Assembly (NCBI GenBank): GCA_023411225.1
Contig: JAEYPA010000002.1
Span: forward strand, 1 to 16,119
Source: Bacillota bacterium
GTDB lineage: Bacteria; Bacillota; Clostridia; Lachnospirales; Lachnospiraceae
Reading direction: 5' to 3'
Length of the DNA: 16,119 nt
Shown: one piece after another, positions 1 through 7,691 of the stretch
Numbering within the stretch: the first letter of the stretch is position 1
Layout of the letters: every line of letters starts with the position of its first letter
Notes under the pieces: model-generated
Databases searched by the model: none
Told to the model about the DNA's origin: nothing
The model's input: only the letters and a program-made list of their open reading frames with translations
Position numbers and translations under genes: made by a program

Positions 1-7
1 CCGAACC

Positions 8-36
8 ATTCTATCGACAATGATTGTCGGAAAATA
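8..36 (-). promoter_or_regulatory. Possible leftward promoter reading out of the window
   Basis: On the minus strand a TAGAAT -10 element (5 of 6 consensus bases, positions 8-13) stands 17 bases from TATTTT (31-36), which is a poor -35. The palindrome at 15-29 fills the spacer exactly, which is the usual place for a repressor site. The gene it would drive lies outside the window, so the call is tentative. Confidence 0.25.
15..29. promoter_or_regulatory. 7-1-7 palindrome resembling a Fur-family operator
   Basis: The sequence is a perfect inverted repeat, CGACAAT then G then ATTGTCG, two 7-base arms around a single base. This 7-1-7 architecture is that of Bacillus Fur, PerR and Zur boxes. Compared with the Fur form TGATAATnATTATCA it matches 10 of 14 arm positions. 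It lies between the elements of a possible leftward promoter (8-36), so a bound repressor would block a gene lying left of the window. The assignment to the Fur family rests on the architecture only; which metal or regulator is involved cannot be told. Confidence 0.45.
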
Positions 37-72
37 CAGATGTGAGTTAATAAATAATTAATATAATATTAA

Positions 73-101
73 TTGACAAATTTTAGGAATTACTATATGA
101 T
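73..101 (+). promoter_or_regulatory. Strong rightward sigma-A-type promoter without a downstream gene
   Basis: A perfect TTGACA (73-78) is followed after 17 bases by TATGAT (96-101, 5 of 6). Transcription should start near 107-109. No credible coding region follows before the terminator at 171-215, so the promoter most likely serves a short non-coding RNA. Confidence 0.6.
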
Positions 102-107
102 GTACTA

Positions 108-218
108 TATAACAATTCAAAACCATAGATTTAGTTATTGCATTGTTGTACTCTCATCCCCAGATGAAGAAAAGAGAGGCTATGCAATCCCCCAGATTCT
201 GCATAGCCTCTCTTTTTC
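108..218 (+). ncRNA. Candidate small RNA with two C-rich hairpin loops
   Basis: The span runs from the predicted start of the promoter at 73-101 to the U-run of a strong terminator, about 110 nucleotides. Three hairpins can be drawn: AACAAT (111-116) with ATTGTT (142-147); TCATC (154-158) with GATGA (163-167), loop CCCA; and the 16-base-pair terminator stem. The second hairpin and the terminator loop display nearly the same motif, ATCCCCAGAT at 156-165 and ATCCCCCAGAT at 187-197. C-rich UCCC loops are known from staphylococcal and Bacillus small RNAs such as RsaE, where they pair with Shine-Dalgarno sequences. No Rfam family was recognised. The alternative is that the promoter is a chance match and only the xpt terminator is real. 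The RNA's 3' part is complementary to the end of the xpt message. Confidence 0.4.
171..215. terminator. Bidirectional intrinsic terminator downstream of xpt
   Basis: A 16-base-pair perfect stem (171-186 with 200-215) has a 13-base loop. It is rich in G-C at GAGAGGC/GCCTCTC and flanked by A residues on the left and T residues on the right, so it can end transcripts from both strands. On the minus strand it begins 13 bases after the xpt stop codon; on the plus strand it would end the candidate small RNA. Confidence 0.85.
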
Positions 219-228
219 TGTTAAAAAT

Positions 229-816
229 CTATTCGTTTTCGTGTCGAAATACTAGTTCTCCCGTTTCAGGATTCATACTATCAATTACCGCCAAAGATTC
301 TAATTGAATGCCTGTTGCACGAATCAACTCGCCTCCTGACTGAAAGCCCTTCTCAACAGCAATTCCAATCCCTTCAATACTGGCACCTGCATCCTGTACT
401 AAAGTAATGAGCCCAATGAGTGCACATCCATTGGCAAGAAAATCGTCAATTATCAGCACATGATCATCCTTAGACAAGAACTTTTTCGAAACAATCACAT
501 CATATGTCTTACCATGGGTAAAGGACTTAATCTGTGTCGAATACATCTCTCCATCTAGATTGATACTTTTTGCTTTCTTGGCAAATACTACAGGCACATG
601 AAAATGCTGCGCAACGATACAGGCAATTCCTATACCAGATGCTTCAATGGTGAGAATCTTATTAATCTTCTTATTGGCAAATAAGCGTTTGAATTCTTCG
701 CCCATTTTGTTAAATAAATCTATGTCCATCTGGTGATTTAAGAAACTATCTACCTTCAGTACATTCCCCGGCTTAACTACTCCGTCTTTTTTGATTCGTT
801 GCTCTAATAATTCCAT
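229..816 (-). CDS. xpt: Xanthine phosphoribosyltransferase
   Basis: This cytoplasmic purine salvage enzyme transfers xanthine onto phosphoribosyl pyrophosphate to give XMP, feeding guanine nucleotide synthesis. The 195-residue protein has the family's usual length of about 190. The type I PRTase PRPP-binding loop is clear at residues 120-132 (VLIIDDFLANGCA), a form typical of Xpt, and EASGIG near residues 58-63 is the conserved early segment. The ATG start has GAGG eight bases upstream. It follows the calcium ATPase gene after 50 bases but has its own promoter at 855-883, and a strong terminator follows. In Bacillus subtilis xpt is preceded by a guanine riboswitch; the leader here is only about 30 bases, so that control is absent at this locus. 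Identification is strong. Confidence 0.95.
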   Translation of the reverse strand: MELLEQRIKKDGVVKPGNVLKVDSFLNHQMDIDLFNKMGEEFKRLFANKKINKILTIEASGIGIACIVAQHFHVPVVFAKKAKSINLDGEMYSTQIKSFTHGKTYDVIVSKKFLSKDDHVLIIDDFLANGCALIGLITLVQDAGASIEGIGIAVEKGFQSGGELIRATGIQLESLAVIDSMNPETGELVFRHENE

Positions 817-854
817 CTCGTGTCCTCTATTCCTACTAAAATAATATATGGCAG

Positions 855-883
855 ATTATACTACATCTACCTATCCTTTTCAA
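855..883 (-). promoter_or_regulatory. Promoter of xpt, inside the 3' end of the ATPase gene
   Basis: On the minus strand TTGAAA (878-883, 5 of 6) is followed after exactly 17 bases by TATAAT (855-860, perfect). The start would be near 848, about 31 bases before the xpt ATG. The -35 and part of the spacer overlap the last codons of the upstream ATPase gene, so xpt can be transcribed alone. Confidence 0.65.
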
Positions 884-3500
884 TTCCAAATAGTTTGGCA
901 ATCTCCAGTACTATAAGCGGAATCAAACATAGGCCAAAAGCTATCAAGTACTTCTGTGCACTTAAGCTAGCTAAGCCAAATACATAGGCAAATGGCTCCA
1001 CAAAGAGAATCAATACCACTAGTATGGTTGATAGCAGAGCTGCACCATTTAGCATTCTATTAGAAAATGGTCCAATCTTAAATAACGATTTGTTGGAACG
1101 CATATTAAAGGAGTGGACAACCTGAGACATTGCCAAAACGATAAATGCCATAGTTCTTCCTTCTTTTAATAGAGCATCAGAGGCACCGTGTACATTAAAT
1201 CCACAACCATAAAAGAAGGCAAACAGGGAAAGAACACCAAACATAGCTCCCTGTAAGAGGATGCGAACTCCAAGTCCATGAGCAAAGATGCCTTCCTTCT
1301 TTGGCCTTGGTTTCTTATTCATTATGTTAGGATCTACTGCTTCCATTCCAAGGGCAACTGCAGGAAGTGAGTCAGTAACCAGATTGATCCAAAGTAGCTG
1401 CATGGAAAGTAGCGGCGTTTGTTGCCACAATAACATTGCCACAAATACAGTAATCACTTCACCAATATTGGTACCTAATAAAAATCCCACAGTTTTACGG
1501 ATATTGTCGTAAATACCACGACCTTCTTTTACAGCGTCTACAATCGTTGCAAAATTGTCATCGGTTAATGTCATATCAGCCGCACCCTTTGCTACATCGG
1601 TGCCGGTAATTCCCATGGCACAGCCAATATCTGCTGCTTTCAAGGCTGGTGCATCGTTTACGCCATCACCAGTCATGGATACCACTTCATCTTGAGCCTG
1701 CCATGCGCGGACGATACGAATCTTATTTTCGGGTGAGACACGGGCATATACTGCAATATGTCGAACCTCTTTCTGTAGTTCTTCATCAGACATAGCTTCC
1801 AGTTCTAGACCGGTAATTGCTTTGTCACCCTCTAAAAGAATTCCCAGCTGCTTAGCAATAGCAGAGGCAGTCACAACATGGTCGCCGGTAATCATAACCG
1901 GCTTGATGCCTGCCTTCCTACATATCCTAACTGCTTCCTTCGCTTCCTCTCTTGGAGGGTCAATCATACCTACCAAGCCCATAAGGGTTAAATCAAATTC
2001 TAAGGACTCACTGGTGATCTCCTCCGGTAATTCTTCAATTATCTTATAGGCAACTGCCAGTACACGAAGAGCATCCTTCCCAAGGTTCTCAGCTACTGCC
2101 TTGGCTGCTTTTATATCTCCTCCGGAGCATCTATTGGCCAGGGTATCAATGCCACCCTTGGCTATGACAACAAGCTTACCATCTATCCTATTAACTACAC
2201 TCATCAGCTTACGGTCGGAGTCAAATGGGACCTCTGCCACACGAGGAAATCTATCATTAATCTCATCCTTTAAGATACCATTTCGGTATGCTGCAAATAC
2301 AATGCTGGTCTCAGTAGGATCTCCGATATGCTGCTCTACCCCATTATCAAAGGTAACAGATCCATCACAACAAAGAGTAGCATAAGAAAGCAACTTCCGT
2401 ATGGTATCATTATTGTTGTCGGTAATATCGACTACCTCTTTATCTTCTACAGAATATGCCTTTAATAAGGTCATCTTGTTCTGTGTCAAAGTTCCGGTCT
2501 TATCAGAACAGATAATGGAAGCACTTCCTAAGGTCTCAACAGCTGGAAGGCTTTTAATAATCGCATTTTTCTTAACCATTCTCTGGACACCGATGGACAG
2601 AACAATGGTAACGATAGCAGGAAGGCCTTCTGGAATCGCAGAAACTGCCAAGGATACACTAGTCATAAAGATCTCCACTAGCTTTAACTTAGCTAAATAT
2701 CCAATAATAAAGATGATAATACAAATACCTACTGCCAAGATTCCTAGGTATTTGCCAAGAGTAGCTAGCTTCATTTGAAGTGGAGTTTGAGTCTCCTCTG
2801 CCTGATCTAAAAGGTTGGCAATCTTGCCCATCTCTGTATTCATCCCAGTGCCGGTAACAACAGCCTTTCCACGGCCATAGGTAAGACTGCAACCGGAGTA
2901 TACCATATTAAACCGGTCTCCAATTGGTGCCTTATCTGCTACCGTAATGTCTGCCTCTTTTTCAGAAGGAACAGACTCCCCTGTTAGAGCAGATTCTTCT
3001 GCTTTTAAGCTGGCACTCTCCAATAATCTGGCATCTGCAGGTACATAATCTCCGGCCTCTAACAAAATAATATCACCAGGCACTAAAAGCCCTGCATCAA
3101 TCACTTCCTCTACACCGTTACGAAGCACTCTGGCATGAGGAGCAGATAACTTCTTTAAAGCATCTAAAGCCTTCCTTGCTTTACTCTCCTGAGCGACACC
3201 CATAACCGCATTTAACACAACAATCAACACGATTAACAGTGGTTCAAAGAATTCCACTTTGTCGTGGCCATTTAGGGCTACTATAAAAGAAATAACAGCA
3301 GCCGCCAACAGTATCAAAATCATGACATCTTTAAATTGCTCCAAAAAACGAACTAGCATGGACTTTGGCTTTTTCGCTGTCAGTTTATTAGCTCCATATG
3401 TTTTTTGCCTTGTAATAATCTCCTCCGTAGACAAACCCAACTTATCATCTACGTGAAGCTCTTGTAATACCTGTTCTTTGCTGCAACTATATGGTATCAA
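867..3500 (-). CDS. P-type calcium-transporting ATPase (SERCA/PMCA-like)
   Basis: This is an integral membrane ion pump of 877 residues, the usual size of type II P-ATPases. In order are a cation-ATPase N-terminal domain (about 3-70), an actuator domain with TGES at 173-176, the membrane motif PEGL at 290-293, the phosphorylation motif DKTGT with the acceptor aspartate at 333, the hinge GDGVNDAP at 611-618, and a C-terminal membrane block. Calcium specificity is suggested by E291, and by N678, E681, N706 and D710 in the TNIGE and NLVTD segments, matching SERCA site residues. Translation most likely starts at TTG (3498-3500), because a full AGGAGGTG lies seven bases upstream and no better ATG exists. 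It lies 55 bases after sfsA and probably shares its transcript. Calcium efflux is inferred; manganese is a possible alternative. Confidence 0.93.
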   Translation of the reverse strand: MIPYSCSKEQVLQELHVDDKLGLSTEEIITRQKTYGANKLTAKKPKSMLVRFLEQFKDVMILILLAAAVISFIVALNGHDKVEFFEPLLIVLIVVLNAVMGVAQESKARKALDALKKLSAPHARVLRNGVEEVIDAGLLVPGDIILLEAGDYVPADARLLESASLKAEESALTGESVPSEKEADITVADKAPIGDRFNMVYSGCSLTYGRGKAVVTGTGMNTEMGKIANLLDQAEETQTPLQMKLATLGKYLGILAVGICIIIFIIGYLAKLKLVEIFMTSVSLAVSAIPEGLPAIVTIVLSIGVQRMVKKNAIIKSLPAVETLGSASIICSDKTGTLTQNKMTLLKAYSVEDKEVVDITDNNNDTIRKLLSYATLCCDGSVTFDNGVEQHIGDPTETSIVFAAYRNGILKDEINDRFPRVAEVPFDSDRKLMSVVNRIDGKLVVIAKGGIDTLANRCSGGDIKAAKAVAENLGKDALRVLAVAYKIIEELPEEITSESLEFDLTLMGLVGMIDPPREEAKEAVRICRKAGIKPVMITGDHVVTASAIAKQLGILLEGDKAITGLELEAMSDEELQKEVRHIAVYARVSPENKIRIVRAWQAQDEVVSMTGDGVNDAPALKAADIGCAMGITGTDVAKGAADMTLTDDNFATIVDAVKEGRGIYDNIRKTVGFLLGTNIGEVITVFVAMLLWQQTPLLSMQLLWINLVTDSLPAVALGMEAVDPNIMNKKPRPKKEGIFAHGLGVRILLQGAMFGVLSLFAFFYGCGFNVHGASDALLKEGRTMAFIVLAMSQVVHSFNMRSNKSLFKIGPFSNRMLNGAALLSTILVVLILFVEPFAYVFGLASLSAQKYLIAFGLCLIPLIVLEIAKLFGIEKDR

Positions 3501-3555
3501 GTCAACACCTCCTACACTTTCTTCCTCATTCTAGGGCTTAACCCTTTACTATTCA

Positions 3556-4236
3556 TTAAAGTCTTATCTCAACTTCACTGCCTATCCATAATCCATCCGG
3601 TTCTATCAGACAGTCATAGGCCAACAGCTGCACTCCCTCTCTACTTGCCCTACGAAGTGCTTCTCCAAATGCTTTCTGGGTCACATCATTGGGTATCAAA
3701 TACCTAACATTTTTCATTTGAATCACAAACATCAGATACGCCTCATATCCTTCTTTCTTCGCCTCAATCAACTCCATGATATGCTTGATACCACGTTCTG
3801 TAGGAGCATCCGGAAAACAAACCACACCATTTTCCTCTAATGTGACACCTTTGACCTCCATAAAGATCTTCCGTTCCTGTGTTTCTATATAAAAATCTAA
3901 TCGCGAATTACCAAAAGTAGCCTCCGCCTTTAAAAAGGATAACTTTCCAAATGGTTCCTTGGTTTGTAACCATTCCTTCACTACCTTGTTAGGTGCTTGG
4001 GAGTCCATATTAATCAAACGCTCAACCTTCTTCACAGCAATTAGGCTGTATCTGGTTTTACGCTTAGGATCTGAATGGACTTCCACAAAGACAGTTGTCC
4101 CAGGAATCAGTAATTCCTTACAACGTCCTGTATTTTTAACGTGGCATAGCTCCTCTTTTCCATCGACTACTATATTCGCAATAAATCGGTTTGGACGGTT
4201 AATAAATACCGCTTCTTCTATCTTATTATATTTCAA
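3556..4236 (-). CDS. sfsA: SfsA family protein (sugar fermentation stimulation homologue)
   Basis: The 226-residue protein has the SfsA family layout: an N-terminal OB-like part with FIANIVVDG and CHVKNTGRC (about residues 17-42), then a nuclease-like core with LDFYIE, MEVKGVTL and FPDAPTERG (about 112-150). The D...ExK arrangement is that of PD-(D/E)XK nucleases, and the family is thought to bind nucleic acid; its exact role is unsettled, and the Escherichia coli name comes from a maltose-fermentation effect. The start is TTG at 4234-4236, supported by AGGAGGT six bases upstream. It is the first gene of a leftward group with the calcium ATPase and shares its upstream region with a divergent LysR gene. 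I infer no functional link to the ATPase. Confidence 0.92.
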   Translation of the reverse strand: MKYNKIEEAVFINRPNRFIANIVVDGKEELCHVKNTGRCKELLIPGTTVFVEVHSDPKRKTRYSLIAVKKVERLINMDSQAPNKVVKEWLQTKEPFGKLSFLKAEATFGNSRLDFYIETQERKIFMEVKGVTLEENGVVCFPDAPTERGIKHIMELIEAKKEGYEAYLMFVIQMKNVRYLIPNDVTQKAFGEALRRASREGVQLLAYDCLIEPDGLWIGSEVEIRL

Positions 4237-4280
4237 AGGATTACCTCCTAAATAGTCTTTCCTTAGATGTCGTCAGTCCT

Positions 4281-4309
4281 ATATTACCTAGATTTTACTT
4301 TAATGTCAA
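4281..4309 (-). promoter_or_regulatory. Promoter of sfsA and the ATPase gene
   Basis: On the minus strand a perfect TTGACA (4304-4309) is followed after 17 bases by TAATAT (4281-4286, 4 of 6, keeping the key A2 and T6). The start would be near 4274, giving a leader of about 38 bases that contains the AGGAGGT site. Confidence 0.55.
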
Positions 4310-4366
4310 TTGATGTTTAATAACTGGAGCAAACAATGTCTTACTATCTATGGAAGCAATCTACTA

Positions 4367-4395
4367 TTGTATCCAATACTATTTTTCTCTATAAT
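4367..4395 (+). promoter_or_regulatory. Promoter of the LysR-family gene
   Basis: TTGTAT (4367-4372) is followed after 17 bases by a perfect TATAAT (4390-4395). The start would be near 4402, giving a leader of about 47 bases. The -35 regions of this promoter and the leftward sfsA promoter are about 57 bases apart, close enough for one regulator to influence both. Confidence 0.55.
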
Positions 4396-4448
4396 GTACG
4401 TTATTATTTCTTTAAAATAATTTTTTATACAGAGAACAGGTGAAATCT

Positions 4449-5321
4449 ATGTTAGATTATCGAATTGAAACATTTATAACCTTATGCGAGGAACGCAGTT
4501 ACAGCAAGGCAGCTAAACGACTTTGTATTACCCAACCGGCCATAACCCAGCATATTCAATACCTGGAACGTTATTATAACGCCAAGCTGTTTGAATATAC
4601 CAACAAGCAAGTAACTTTAACAAATCAGGGAAAAATACTTGAGCAATACGCTCTTGGAATGAACTTTACCACCAGACAGGTATATGAAGTCATTGCACGA
4701 AGTCAGGGAGGTCCTGTTAAGTTACATATTGGTGCCTCACCTACTCTGGGAGAACTTTTTATGCCCTCTGTTCTACAAAAGCTATTAGAGCATGAACCAA
4801 AACTTCATATAGAATATGTTAGTAAGAATACCAGCGAACTCTTAGATGATCTAAAATCAGGTACTATTTCATGTGCTTATGTGGAAGGTCCTTTTAAAAA
4901 AGAAGATTTTGAATACCGATTAATTAAAACAGATGAGATTATTCCAGTCAGTGGTACTCCCTTGAAAAAATGTGACCCCCATGACCTACGTAGCTATACA
5001 CTAATCTGTCAAGAGATGGGCTCTGGGCTTCGAAAGACTACTGATGACTTACTTTACCACAATGGTCTCTCAGTAGAAAACTTTAGTAATCATGTGCAGG
5101 TTAATAATTCTTCAGTGATGAATCATCTAATTAAAGCCAGTAAAGGAATTGGCTTTGTCTATAAATCTTATGTGGCGGAGGAATTAAAGGAAGGAACCCT
5201 TCACCAGATTCCAGTTGACCTTACTACAAAACAGGAGTTCAACTTTGTGGTATTAAAGAATTGTCTATTCTTAGATATGTATTTAAAGTTATATGATTTC
5301 TCGAAGGATATTATAACCTAA
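4449..5321 (+). CDS. LysR-family transcriptional regulator
   Basis: This 290-residue DNA-binding regulator has the usual LysR length. The winged helix-turn-helix fills residues 1-60, with SYSKAAKRLCITQPAITQHIQ as the recognisable helix-turn-helix, followed by an effector-binding periplasmic-binding-protein fold (about 90-290). I chose ATG at 4449 because AGGTGA lies five bases before it; a GTG three codons earlier (4440) lacks a well-placed ribosome site. The gene is divergent from sfsA and ends 47 bases before a bidirectional terminator. LysR regulators often control the divergent neighbour, so sfsA and the calcium ATPase are candidate targets, but this is inference and the effector is unknown. 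Confidence 0.9.
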   Translation: MLDYRIETFITLCEERSYSKAAKRLCITQPAITQHIQYLERYYNAKLFEYTNKQVTLTNQGKILEQYALGMNFTTRQVYEVIARSQGGPVKLHIGASPTLGELFMPSVLQKLLEHEPKLHIEYVSKNTSELLDDLKSGTISCAYVEGPFKKEDFEYRLIKTDEIIPVSGTPLKKCDPHDLRSYTLICQEMGSGLRKTTDDLLYHNGLSVENFSNHVQVNNSSVMNHLIKASKGIGFVYKSYVAEELKEGTLHQIPVDLTTKQEFNFVVLKNCLFLDMYLKLYDFSKDIIT

Positions 5322-5367
5322 ACATAGCGTATGCTTATGATTGGATACACGGACTGAGTTAGAAACT

Positions 5368-5418
5368 AAAAAATTGCCAGGGAAGCTATCAAGGTCGCCT
5401 CTTCCCTGACAATTTTTT
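5368..5418. terminator. Bidirectional terminator between the LysR gene and the ABC permease gene
   Basis: The stem pairs 5368-5385 with 5401-5418, 17 pairs and one C-A mismatch (5377/5409), around a 15-base loop. It has a G-C-rich core CAGGGAAG/CTTCCCTG, an A-run on the left and six Ts on the right, so it can stop the LysR transcript from the left and the ABC operon transcript from the right. Confidence 0.85.
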
Positions 5419-5446
5419 GGTATCACAATCTCTCAGTATCAAATCC

Positions 5447-6694
5447 TTACTCTTTTTCTTTTGCCATTCTCTTGATTACGGTTCTTAACTTTAACGGATT
5501 GCCATAATGCAAGGTTCCCATACGGTAAATCTTTGCCCCTAATACACCTGTTCCCACAGCTGAAGCCATTAGAATAAGCAGAGCAACAATCGTTTCTATC
5601 ATTCCAACTGTCCCCATGGCCACACGAATTACCATACAATAAACCGAAGTAAATGGGATGTAGGAACATACTTTAACAAGCACACTATCAGGCATATTCA
5701 ATCCAATGATACTACTAAAGAAACCTACCATAAACAACATGTTAATTGGTGCAATGGATTTACTGATGTCCTCAGTTTTGGAGACCAGAGCTCCCAAGGA
5801 TGCATATAAAAAACTATAGAATAAAAATCCAAATATAAGGAAAATGAAGAAGATAAGTAATACCTGTACTGGGATATTTAAGACTGGATCTAAGAGTCCT
5901 CCCCATGCATCTCTGTTAAATTTGTAAGCTACTACGCCCACAGTAAGTGATATTCCGACCTGTAGGAAGCTGGCAATTACACCGGCAAATACCTTCCCGA
6001 AGATAAGAGAGGTTGGCTTTGCACTAGTAATCAAAACTTCAATAGCACGGTTACTCTTCTCGGCCGTAATACTTGTGGCAATCATCTGTCCATACAGGAT
6101 AATAGTCAGGTATATTATAAAGACTAGCATATAGGTATATGGATAATTATTAACACTGTCCTTACCTAGAATCTCCTCATTAACCATAATTTCTGTGTTT
6201 ATCACTTTTTCCATAGCAGTGACATCTATTTTCTGCTGCTCCATATAATTGGTGCGATAGTAATGACGCATAATCTCTGTGAACATATCTTGCTTGGTAT
6301 CATACATATCACTGTTGTTCACTACATAAGTAAACTCTGTAGGTTTTTTCACAACAAAACCACCAACAGCTTTATTATCTGTTACCTGAGTTTTTACGTC
6401 CTTCTCAGATTCTACTAATTTCCAGTTAAACCCTGGATACTGAGTCTTCACAAAGGTGAGATCTTTTATCATGCCTGCTTCATCATATATAACTAAGCTA
6501 TCCAGATCCTCTGGCTTAACCTCTTCAGACTTCTTCTCATCAGAAGAATCATTATCCTTAACTAAATTAAGTATAGTTGGAACACAAAGTCCGACTATCA
6601 GTAGTACTGCTATTAAGATTGTTGTAAGATAATAACCTTTATTTTTTAAATAGGTGTTTAACTCAAAGTCTAATACTTTCTTTATCTGATTCAT
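5447..6694 (-). CDS. ABC-2 type exporter permease, NatB-like
   Basis: This 415-residue membrane protein is the permease partner of the ATPase encoded just upstream. One hydrophobic segment lies near residues 20-42, followed by a hydrophilic loop of about 140 residues expected outside the membrane, then five or more membrane segments from about residue 190 on, including LVFIIYLTIILYGQM. This one-plus-loop-plus-five arrangement is that of the NatB/YhaP group (COG1668-like). NatAB of Bacillus subtilis exports sodium; related pairs affect drug or peptide resistance, so the substrate here is open. The start codon overlaps the stop of the ATPase gene by four bases (ATGA), with AGGTGA upstream, which indicates translational coupling. 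A terminator follows 29 bases after the stop codon. Confidence 0.85.
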   Translation of the reverse strand: MNQIKKVLDFELNTYLKNKGYYLTTILIAVLLIVGLCVPTILNLVKDNDSSDEKKSEEVKPEDLDSLVIYDEAGMIKDLTFVKTQYPGFNWKLVESEKDVKTQVTDNKAVGGFVVKKPTEFTYVVNNSDMYDTKQDMFTEIMRHYYRTNYMEQQKIDVTAMEKVINTEIMVNEEILGKDSVNNYPYTYMLVFIIYLTIILYGQMIATSITAEKSNRAIEVLITSAKPTSLIFGKVFAGVIASFLQVGISLTVGVVAYKFNRDAWGGLLDPVLNIPVQVLLIFFIFLIFGFLFYSFLYASLGALVSKTEDISKSIAPINMLFMVGFFSSIIGLNMPDSVLVKVCSYIPFTSVYCMVIRVAMGTVGMIETIVALLILMASAVGTGVLGAKIYRMGTLHYGNPLKLRTVIKRMAKEKE

Positions 6695-7608
6695 GCCACA
6701 TCACCTGCTTTCAATACAAAGATATCAGTTAAGGTTGGCTCATAAACACCGAAATGTTCTACATCTATATCAGTCTTTATCAGTTCCTCCATTAAGGATT
6801 TCTTTGTGACCCCATTTAGCAGGTTTAGTATAAGGAATTCTTTCTTCTGTTGGTATACCTGACAATAATTATTCAATTTACTCTCTATCAGAGTAATCAG
6901 CTCTTTCTGAGTATAGTTGGATGCACTTAAGATAAGACGATTCTTTCCGTAATCCTTCTTTATCTCTTTCAAATCACCTTCCAGAACCACCTCACCATGA
7001 TTCAGAATTACAATATCATTACAGAACTCCTCCACATAGCCCATCTGGTGACTTGAGAAGATGACCAATTTGCCTTCTGCAATTAAATCATTAATTACAT
7101 CTTTTAGAATCTGAGAATTTACTGGATCCAATCCACTAAATGGTTCATCCAGGATAACAATGTCTGGATTGCAGACAATCGTCTGGGCTAATTGTACCTT
7201 CTGCTGATTGCCCTTAGATAATGTCTCCAGATTGCGATTCTCATACTCTAAAACACCCAATCGTTCTAACCACTTGTGGGCATTTTTCTTAGCTTCCTTC
7301 TTACTAAGACCCCGAAGTCCAGCTAAGAACACTAACTGTTCCATAACCTTCTTCTTAGGATATAATCCTCTTTCCTCTGGCAAGTATCCAATTTGGCACA
7401 TACTGGCATCAAATGGCTTACCATCTAGTAAGATTTTCCCACTATTGGCCTTGAATACATCCATTAGTATACGGATTGTGGTGGTCTTACCGGCACCATT
7501 TCTACCTAAAAGCCCTAATGCCTTTCCGCTCTCCACTTGAAAAGATATTCCATGTAGTATTTCAGTTTCTCCAAACGATTTATGTATATCATTAACCTCT
7601 AAAAGCAT
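6691..7608 (-). CDS. ABC transporter ATP-binding protein, NatA-like
   Basis: This 305-residue cytoplasmic ATPase powers the permease encoded immediately downstream. Walker A is GRNGAGKT at residues 35-42, the signature is LSKGNQQ at 130-136, and Walker B is IVILDEP ending in the catalytic glutamate at 155, followed by the D-loop SGLDP. The LSKGN form of the signature is common in the NatA/YhaQ branch of ABC-2 exporters. The C-terminal third is the extra domain typical of the group. The ATG has GGGGGTG six bases upstream. A good promoter lies directly before it (7640-7669), and the preceding gene encodes an Lrp-family regulator, which may control it. Sodium or drug efflux is the family role; the actual substrate is not visible. 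Confidence 0.9.
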   Translation of the reverse strand: MLLEVNDIHKSFGETEILHGISFQVESGKALGLLGRNGAGKTTTIRILMDVFKANSGKILLDGKPFDASMCQIGYLPEERGLYPKKKVMEQLVFLAGLRGLSKKEAKKNAHKWLERLGVLEYENRNLETLSKGNQQKVQLAQTIVCNPDIVILDEPFSGLDPVNSQILKDVINDLIAEGKLVIFSSHQMGYVEEFCNDIVILNHGEVVLEGDLKEIKKDYGKNRLILSASNYTQKELITLIESKLNNYCQVYQQKKEFLILNLLNGVTKKSLMEELIKTDIDVEHFGVYEPTLTDIFVLKAGDVA

Positions 7609-7639
7609 CCTTTACACCCCCATATACAATATGGTTCAT

Positions 7640-7669
7640 ATTATAGCGCATGCAAAAGATTGAAGTCAA
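7640..7669 (-). promoter_or_regulatory. Promoter of the ABC exporter operon
   Basis: On the minus strand TTGACT (7664-7669, 5 of 6) is followed after 18 bases by TATAAT (7640-7645, perfect). The start would be near 7633, about 25 bases before the ATPase gene. It lies in the 83-base gap after the lrp-like gene, so the exporter can be transcribed separately from that regulator. Confidence 0.6.
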
Positions 7670-7691
7670 TATAATTTACTTTCTACTAACT

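Noticed and set aside
73..255. Rightward open frame of 60 codons at the left end
   Set aside because: Its first codon is inside the TTGACA -35 box, it has no ribosome site, its internal ATGs overlap the -10, and it reads through the terminator. The composition is unlike a real protein.
1288..2778. Rightward open frames opposite the calcium ATPase gene
   Set aside because: They are antisense shadows of a gene with all P-type ATPase motifs; they lack ribosome sites and recognisable domains.
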